The notes under the pieces: generated by a model
What the model saw: only the letters and a program-made list of their open reading frames with translations
What the model was told of the DNA's origin: nothing
Databases searched by the model: none
Made by a program: the position numbers and the translations under genes
NCBI GenBank assembly: GCA_023381895.1
Contig: JAMCTA010000031.1
Location: forward strand, 1 to 11,078
Length of the DNA stretch: 11,078 nucleotides
Direction of reading: 5' to 3'
DNA from: Chloroflexota bacterium
GTDB taxonomy: Bacteria; Chloroflexota; UBA4733
Part shown: piece by piece, positions 6,828-11,078 of the stretch
Numbering within the stretch: position 1 is the stretch's first letter
Layout of the letters: every line of letters starts with the position of its first letter

Positions 6828-6886
6828 ACAACCGTGTGACAACCTGTCTCAGCTACGGTCTCGCTGGTGACGGATGGGGGTGGATA

Positions 6887-7480
6887 TTGAGCACCGGATT
6901 ACAGCGGCGCTGGATGAGTGTGCTCTGCGGAGCTATCGTCTGGCTTGCGGGTTGCGGGACGCAGAGTGGGGCCCCTGTGGCAGCTGCGGGGAGCAGGAGC
7001 GTGGCCCTGCACACGACTTCCGGGCCTGCGGAGGGCGTTCGAGCGACGGTAACACCGGTGACGACCTTCTCGTATGTTCCCCCCTCTGCCGCCAAGACTG
7101 CCGAAGCGTCGTTTGCCCTGACCCCACACCCTTCGCCTACGGCAACTGTGGCACCCACGGCGACAGTGGTAGGAGCAAAGGTCTCATTTACCACGGTACA
7201 GCAGATTCTCGTGGGCAACTGTGCAGGCTGCCATCCTCCGGTGCTGGGGATGAATCTCAGCACGGGTCACGTGCTCAGTAGTGTCATCAATGTCCCGAGC
7301 CGAGAGTTCCCAAGCATGCTGCGCATCAAGCCCGGAGATCCTAATCACAGCTATCTCTACCTCAAGGTAGCGGAAACAAAGCCCCCGGTTGGGGTACGGA
7401 TGCCTCGGGATGGTCTACCGCTGACCAACGATGAGATTGCCACGCTGCGAGCCTGGATTGAGCAGGGTGCCCATCCGTGA
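6887..7480 (+). CDS. Mono-haem c-type cytochrome lipoprotein (PSCyt1-like domain)
   Basis: With a TTG start at 6887 the protein has 197 residues. It has a lipoprotein signal peptide (STGLQRRWMSVLCGAIVWLAGC, lipobox LAGC with C23 as the lipidated residue), a Thr/Ser/Pro-rich tether (about 24-97), and one cytochrome domain (98-197). That domain has a haem site CAGCH (112-116) and RMP with M172 as the likely distal ligand. The pattern ILVGNCAGCHPPVLGMNLSTG...LRIKPGDPNHSYLYLKV...GVRMPRDGLPLTNDEIATLRAWIEQGA is typical of the PSCyt1-like domain. It should carry electrons at the outer face of the membrane. No partner oxidase or cytochrome maturation gene is near. The start is uncertain: the G-rich GGGGGTGG is only 3 bases from TTG; ATG 6914 would leave a very short signal without positive charge; the frame is also open further upstream. 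Confidence 0.8.
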   Translation: MSTGLQRRWMSVLCGAIVWLAGCGTQSGAPVAAAGSRSVALHTTSGPAEGVRATVTPVTTFSYVPPSAAKTAEASFALTPHPSPTATVAPTATVVGAKVSFTTVQQILVGNCAGCHPPVLGMNLSTGHVLSSVINVPSREFPSMLRIKPGDPNHSYLYLKVAETKPPVGVRMPRDGLPLTNDEIATLRAWIEQGAHP

Positions 7481-7534
7481 TCCGGGGAAGCCTGCTGCAC
7501 GACGACCATCCTTGAGCGGTGTATAAGATGAGGA

Positions 7535-8743
7535 CTAGGTGCTTCTCGTGGAAGGTTGGTGACCTACCAAGGTCTCGGGCACGAAGAGCACCAACGTGAG
7601 GGCGGCAAGGAGGCCGATTCCAGAGAGGGTGAGGGCGGCAGCGGTCAGTCCGAACACTGCGGAGAGTACTCCTACGAGCATTGGTCCAATGGAGGTGCCA
7701 CCATCCCCGATGAGGCGCCACATACCGAGAAATTCTCCGACCGCGCTCGGCGGCGCGAGATCTGCGCCAAGGGTCAGCATGGTGCCAGCACCAATGCCGT
7801 TGCCAGCACCGAGGAAAACTGCCACGAGTAAGAAGGTGAAGGCATTGTGGGCCAGTGGAATGAGGCCCATTCCGATCGCGAGCAGAAAGAATGAGGGCAC
7901 AGAAGCAAACTTACGTCCGAGGCGATCCATCAGGAAGCCAGCCGGTACAAACATGACGACATCAAGCGCAGCGCCGACACTGCCTATGAGGCTGATGACT
8001 TCAACACTGAGGCCCAGAGCTGAGGAGCCGTAGATAGGCAGAATGAACTGCCGGCCGTTACGAATCATCTGGGCGAAGACTTGGGCTGACCCTGCCGTCA
8101 CGAGCCGGAACCAGTGTTCCCGTAGGACGAGCGCCAGCACATTCCAACGCACGAGCTGGCGTGATCTCACCGTGTGCGCATCCGCTTCCGCGCTGAGCGT
8201 TGTCGCAGCCAGAACCGCGGCAGCGAGGCTGCAGATGCTGGTGATGAAGAACGGCGAGGCCAGGCCGAAGTGTCCTGCGATGAGGCCACCGGTCACGGGG
8301 CCCGCAAGCAGGCCGATACGATTCACTCCGCCGAAGGTTGAGAGGATGCGGCCGCGCTCCGCTGGTCGGGTGACTCCAGTAACGTAGGCCATCCGGGAGA
8401 GTGACCAGAGCGACGTGCCGATTCCCATGATAATTCGTAGCCCAATCAGAGGGCCGATGGCGTGAATGAGTGCGATGAGAAGGGCGACAAGCCCCGTCGC
8501 TCCAGCTCCCACGAGCATAAGCCGGCGCTGGCCGAAACGAGCGAGCACAAGGCCAGCAGGAAGGTCGGTTAAGGTTGTTCCGATACCGGAGGCTGCAACG
8601 GCGATGCCGGCTATGGCGAGATTCCCGCCAAGCTCTTTAGCGTAGAGTGGCAGGGTGTAGATGGTGAGCCCCTGAGCGAATGACAGGAGAAGCGTCGGGA
8701 TATACACGGGCAGCAACATAGGTGGCCGCTTGTGTGCTGCCAA
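7535..8743 (-). CDS. MFS transporter, drug:H+ antiporter (DHA1)-like
   Basis: This 402-residue protein has about twelve membrane helices and clear MFS signatures. Motif A appears after helix 2 as DLPAGLVLARFGQRR (60-74), and in the second half as PAGFLMDRLGRKFA (267-280). Motif C of antiporters lies in helix 5 as RIGLLAGPVTGG (142-153). Motif C points to proton-coupled export, so drug or metabolite efflux is the best guess; the substrate is unknown. The frame begins with TTG at 8743, with AAGG 7 bases upstream. An ATG at 8719 (residue 9, MLLPVYIP) is an alternative with a poorer ribosome site. The gene lies 99 bp downstream of the ParB-like gene on the same strand, but a TATCCT box and an inverted repeat in the gap suggest its own control. 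It converges on the cytochrome gene with a 54-bp gap and no clear terminator. Confidence 0.9.
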   Translation of the reverse strand: MAAHKRPPMLLPVYIPTLLLSFAQGLTIYTLPLYAKELGGNLAIAGIAVAASGIGTTLTDLPAGLVLARFGQRRLMLVGAGATGLVALLIALIHAIGPLIGLRIIMGIGTSLWSLSRMAYVTGVTRPAERGRILSTFGGVNRIGLLAGPVTGGLIAGHFGLASPFFITSICSLAAAVLAATTLSAEADAHTVRSRQLVRWNVLALVLREHWFRLVTAGSAQVFAQMIRNGRQFILPIYGSSALGLSVEVISLIGSVGAALDVVMFVPAGFLMDRLGRKFASVPSFFLLAIGMGLIPLAHNAFTFLLVAVFLGAGNGIGAGTMLTLGADLAPPSAVGEFLGMWRLIGDGGTSIGPMLVGVLSAVFGLTAAALTLSGIGLLAALTLVLFVPETLVGHQPSTRST

Positions 8744-8776
8744 TTCTTCGCCTTGCTCCCATCAGTGTGACTGCAC

Positions 8777-8782
8777 AGGATA
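8777..8782 (-). promoter_or_regulatory. Candidate -10 box (TATCCT) of the second MFS gene
   Basis: TATCCT on the minus strand lies about 33 bases before the TTG at 8743, leaving room for a short leader with AAGG. There is no good TTGACA 16-18 bp upstream; that position falls inside the inverted repeat 8796-8818. This would fit a promoter that needs, or is blocked by, a bound regulator. Inference only. Confidence 0.3.
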
Positions 8783-8795
8783 GCTTGCGACGATC

Positions 8796-8818
8796 GTTCG
8801 TGCACGGGTTGTACGAAC
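8796..8818. repeat. Inverted repeat (9-bp arms, 5-base loop) between the ParB-like and MFS genes
   Basis: GTTCGTGCA (8796-8804), spacer CGGGT, TGTACGAAC (8810-8818): eight Watson-Crick pairs and one G-T mismatch/wobble. It overlaps the expected -35 region of the permease promoter. It could be an operator for a dimeric repressor of the TetR or MarR kind, or an RNA hairpin ending the ParB message. No T tract follows on the minus strand, which argues against an intrinsic terminator. Confidence 0.45.
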
Positions 8819-8842
8819 TGGACTTCCGATACTCCGTTCCGG

Positions 8843-9943
8843 CTAGCTAGCGTCTGTTGGCCAGCCTTTCTGCTTCGCGAGGTCTTCGAGTGCGTGGACG
8901 GTGAACTGGAGTTGCTTGCGGGCGAGACGCAGGCGCTCCGGAGCCGACGGATCACCACGGGCGGAGCGCTCGAGGTCGCCATCCTGGAGGCAACGCGCCA
9001 GCCGGTCCACTTCGTCGCAGAACGATGCTACGGAGCGGATGCGGAACACACGGTTGCGGTCTACCGTTTGGGGAGATCCCTTGATGGGCGCAGCGGAATC
9101 GCCGTCCCAGCGCTCCGGACTCGAGAATTCGGCGAGTGCCTCACGCTCAGCGCGTGCTGCTTCAGCATCTTGGTCGGCACTTGCTTGTGCTGAAGCGGTG
9201 ATAGGATGCGGAGGTGGCGTGGTGACGGTTGGAATCGCCGTCACTCCTGTTTGTGTTGCGACCAGCTCCGCCGCAGCACGTGCGCTGAGCTGGGGTTGCT
9301 TGGTAAGCACGCCGCAGATGCGACTGATCTGACTGGCCGGGAGATGCGCACTGATGGCGAAGGCAGCGACCTCTTCCTGCTTGTGCGGATCTGCAAGGGC
9401 ACGCAGGTGTTGCGCTTGGGTCACAGTGAGACTGCCGTCGCCAAGAGCGCGTTGCACCCCGGGCGCGAGCAGGAGGAGGCTCACATAGCGATGCACGGTT
9501 GCAGCTGAAAGCCCGACGAGCTTGCCGGCTGCTTCAAGGCACTCACTCTCTGATGCTCCTGGAAGCTCTGCTCGCACTTGCTCCCGTAGCTGAGCGAAGC
9601 CGCGAGCTTGCTCGAGATCGTTGAGCTGCTGACGCTGGACGTTTTCGAGTAGCTGCTGCACTGCAGCGCTTGCTTGAGGCTGATCTTCAAGGACGAGGCA
9701 TGGAACCGTAGAAAGACCGGCGAGTAACGCTGCCTCCCTCCTCCGGTGTCCGTACACGAGCGTATAGTTCTGTCCCTCGCGGTGGACGCCCAACGGCTGC
9801 AACATGCCGAAGCGTTGCAGGGTTTCCGCGAGCCCCCGGATGTCTCCGAGATCATTGCGAACGTTGTCTGCCGCCGTGCGGATCACGCCTGGATCAAGCC
9901 ATACGAGCTCGTTGCGCACTTTTGCTTCTCTCTCACTCATCAC
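8843..9943 (-). CDS. ParB/RepB/Spo0J-family DNA-binding protein
   Basis: This 366-residue protein has the ParB N-terminal domain at about 12-86: NVRND (27-31), LAETLQRFGMLQPLGVH, box II as GHRRREAALLAG (65-76). Then comes ENVQRQQLNDLEQARGF (100-116), and a KorB-like helix-turn-helix around 136-160 (GKLVGLSAATVHRYVSLLLL) followed by GDGSLTVTQAQHLRAL. ParB proteins bind parS DNA and clamp on it as a CTP switch. A Pro/Ala and acidic linker (about 236-280) leads to a C-terminal helical part (about 300-366) that I do not recognise. No ParA gene is beside it, so it may not be the chromosome-partition copy. GTG 9943 and ATG 9940 are adjacent start choices; neither has a good ribosome site. A perfect TTGACA (9985-9990, minus) lies upstream, but without a convincing -10 box. 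A DUF815 gene ends 89 bp upstream on the same strand. Confidence 0.88.
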   Translation of the reverse strand: MMSEREAKVRNELVWLDPGVIRTAADNVRNDLGDIRGLAETLQRFGMLQPLGVHREGQNYTLVYGHRRREAALLAGLSTVPCLVLEDQPQASAAVQQLLENVQRQQLNDLEQARGFAQLREQVRAELPGASESECLEAAGKLVGLSAATVHRYVSLLLLAPGVQRALGDGSLTVTQAQHLRALADPHKQEEVAAFAISAHLPASQISRICGVLTKQPQLSARAAAELVATQTGVTAIPTVTTPPPHPITASAQASADQDAEAARAEREALAEFSSPERWDGDSAAPIKGSPQTVDRNRVFRIRSVASFCDEVDRLARCLQDGDLERSARGDPSAPERLRLARKQLQFTVHALEDLAKQKGWPTDAS

Positions 9944-10014
9944 AGCAGTGGTGCTACTGTCTTCCTCGCTGCGATATCACGCTATGTCAAGTAGAGGCTC
10001 TCTATCTCGGAAGG

Positions 10015-10028
10015 ATAGGTCTGCCTAT
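10015..10028 (-). repeat. Small hairpin just after the DUF815 stop codon
   Basis: ATAGG, loop CAGA on the minus strand, CCTAT form a 5-bp stem that begins 4 bases after the TGA at 10035-10033. No T tract follows. It is too weak to call a terminator; the DUF815 and ParB-like genes may be read together. Confidence 0.25.
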
Positions 10029-10032
10029 GCCG

Positions 10033-11078
10033 TCAGCTGAGCGCGGACGGTGTGGCACGCGTAAGCAGCTCTCCGGCGAGGTAATCGACGAACTGGTGGG
10101 CGCTCCGCCCAGAGCGTCCATTGTGCCACGATGCCCACTGGAGAGCGCGGATTCGCAGCTCATCTGCGGCAATAGGCAATTGACGCTGTCCGGCAAGATG
10201 CCGGACGATCGCGAGGTACTGCTCTTGATCGGGCGTCAGGAAGGTGATCGTGATTCCAAAGCGGTCGGCCAGGGATAGTTGCTCCTGAACAGTGTCGAAG
10301 CTATGAACTTCCTCTTCGCCGGGCTGAGGCCGGTCGGCGTGGCGCTCGCGGATGAGATGCCGCCGGTTGGACGTGGCGTAGACGACGACGTTGGCGGGGC
10401 GAATCTCCACGCCGCCTTCGAGCAGTGCCTTCAGGTCTTTATAGGTTGTCTCCTGCTCTTCGAAGCTCAAGTCGTCTACGAACAGCACGTACTTGTGCGG
10501 CTGAGTACGGAGAATCTCCACAATTTCCGGAAAGTCCTCCATCCGCTGACGTGGCACCTCGATGAGGCGTAGACCCTGAGCGGCAAACTCATTGACGAGC
10601 GCCTTGACGGTAGAAGACTTCCCTGTACCTCGGTCTCCGTAGAGGAGGACATTGTTCGCCGGCAGGCCGGCGAGAAAGTGCTTGGTGTTGCGAATGATGA
10701 GCTCGCGCTGTCGCTCGTCGCCCACGAGGTCAGCCAGGCGTATGGGGTCGGGATGATTGATGACTTTGAAGGTCCCACTGGTACCGCCTCCTAGCCACCG
10801 GAAGACTGTGCCGTGTGCTAGGTCGCCCATGGCGGTGGACCGGTAGTGCTCTGCGAGCATGGAAACGAAGCCACTCCAATCCTGCTGCTGGTCGAGCAGT
10901 TGCCGTAAGGACCAGTCCGGAGCCAGTGGCGCATCGCCAGCAAGGTCACCGGGCAGGGGTGGCAATACTACCGCATCAGGGCAGCGGTGGCGCAGCCCGT
11001 CGGCTCCGAGGTGGTAGAGCCTGGACAACAGCATGAGATCGTGCTGAGCAGCGCGCAGGAGGGTAGGGCTGAGCTCGG
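10033..11078 (-). CDS. DUF815 AAA+ ATPase (COG2607), 5' end outside window
   Basis: The frame stays open through the right edge, with no stop before it (ELSPTLLRAAQHDL precedes the internal ATG at 11034), so the true start lies outside. Counting from that ATG, Walker A is GDRGTGKS (133-140), Walker B is YVLFVDDLSFEE (182-193), sensor 1 is VVVYATSNRRHLI (216-228), and LADRFG (255-260) holds a likely arginine finger. The end HNGRSGRSAHQFVDYL is typical of DUF815. The family is AAA+ ATPases of unknown role; LYHLGADGLR near the N-terminal end is also family-like. It lies 89 bp upstream of the ParB-like gene on the same strand, so the two may be co-expressed. The family call is firm; no function should be assigned. 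Confidence 0.9.
   Translation of the reverse strand, partial: ELSPTLLRAAQHDLMLLSRLYHLGADGLRHRCPDAVVLPPLPGDLAGDAPLAPDWSLRQLLDQQQDWSGFVSMLAEHYRSTAMGDLAHGTVFRWLGGGTSGTFKVINHPDPIRLADLVGDERQRELIIRNTKHFLAGLPANNVLLYGDRGTGKSSTVKALVNEFAAQGLRLIEVPRQRMEDFPEIVEILRTQPHKYVLFVDDLSFEEQETTYKDLKALLEGGVEIRPANVVVYATSNRRHLIRERHADRPQPGEEEVHSFDTVQEQLSLADRFGITITFLTPDQEQYLAIVRHLAGQRQLPIAADELRIRALQWASWHNGRSGRSAHQFVDYLAGELLTRATPSALS

Larger units (their letters stand above)
6534..6886. other. 353-bp stretch without a convincing intact gene
   Basis: No intact gene is supported here. Two plus-strand frames stay open through much of the stretch (from ATG 6621 to 6839, and the cytochrome frame from at least 6635), which is more openness than expected by chance. 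A zinc-ribbon-like relic lies at 6621-6694, and a GGAGTT-TACG-AACTCC hairpin at 6812-6827. GGCGGC (6623-6628) can also pair with GCCGCC (6637-6642) across an 8-base loop, but no T tract follows. No tRNA or riboswitch was recognised. Confidence 0.5.

Noticed and set aside
7481..7534. Terminator between the convergent cytochrome and MFS genes
   Set aside because: No stable hairpin or T tract could be found in the 54-bp gap.
9985..9990. Perfect TTGACA on the minus strand upstream of the ParB-like gene
   Set aside because: No acceptable -10 hexamer is found 15-19 bp downstream, so it is not listed as a promoter.
1..11078. CRISPR array, insertion sequence, prophage or toxin-antitoxin locus
   Set aside because: No regularly spaced repeats, transposase, integrase, phage structural genes or small toxin-antitoxin pair were seen on either strand.

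Overview
The window looks like ordinary chromosomal DNA from a moderately GC-rich bacterium. Most protein starts are GTG or TTG rather than ATG. The gene set includes a one-pass membrane Ser/Thr kinase with a Thr/Pro-rich outer stalk, a c-type cytochrome lipoprotein of the PSCyt1-like kind, a DUF815 ATPase and an Eis-like acetyltransferase. This fits Chloroflexota best, but that is an inference from gene content only. No rRNA, tRNA, insertion sequence, CRISPR array or phage gene was seen.

Layout. 1-491 (+): C-terminal end of a Gfo/Idh/MocA oxidoreductase that enters from the left. 525-1385 (-): Cof-type HAD phosphatase. 1464-2723 (-): MFS permease, upstream of the HAD gene on the same strand. 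2724-2860: divergent intergenic region with a CGTATCATACG palindrome that offers a -10-like hexamer on each strand. 2861-4204 (+): Eis-like tandem-GNAT acetyltransferase. 4259-5908 (-): transmembrane Ser/Thr protein kinase. 5909-6158: divergent leader region. 6159-6533 (+): small protein with an IF-1 fold and a long Pro/Ala-rich N-terminal extension. 6534-6886: no convincing intact gene, but a possible zinc-ribbon relic. 6887-7480 (+): mono-haem cytochrome c lipoprotein. 7535-8743 (-): second MFS permease, of the drug-antiporter type. 8843-9943 (-): ParB-like protein. 10033-11078 (-): DUF815 AAA+ ATPase, cut by the right edge.

The genes do not form one obvious pathway. Likely units are permease-HAD (minus strand, 78-bp gap) and DUF815-ParB-permease (minus strand, gaps of 89 and 99 bp). 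The points most worth a second look are these: the IF-1-like protein outside a ribosomal operon; the kinase catalytic loop HRDVGASN, which lacks the usual lysine; the possible frameshifted zinc-ribbon segment that would read in frame into the cytochrome gene; a possible leaderless HAD transcript; and a near-perfect hairpin or operator in front of the second permease. No clearly new multi-gene system was found.
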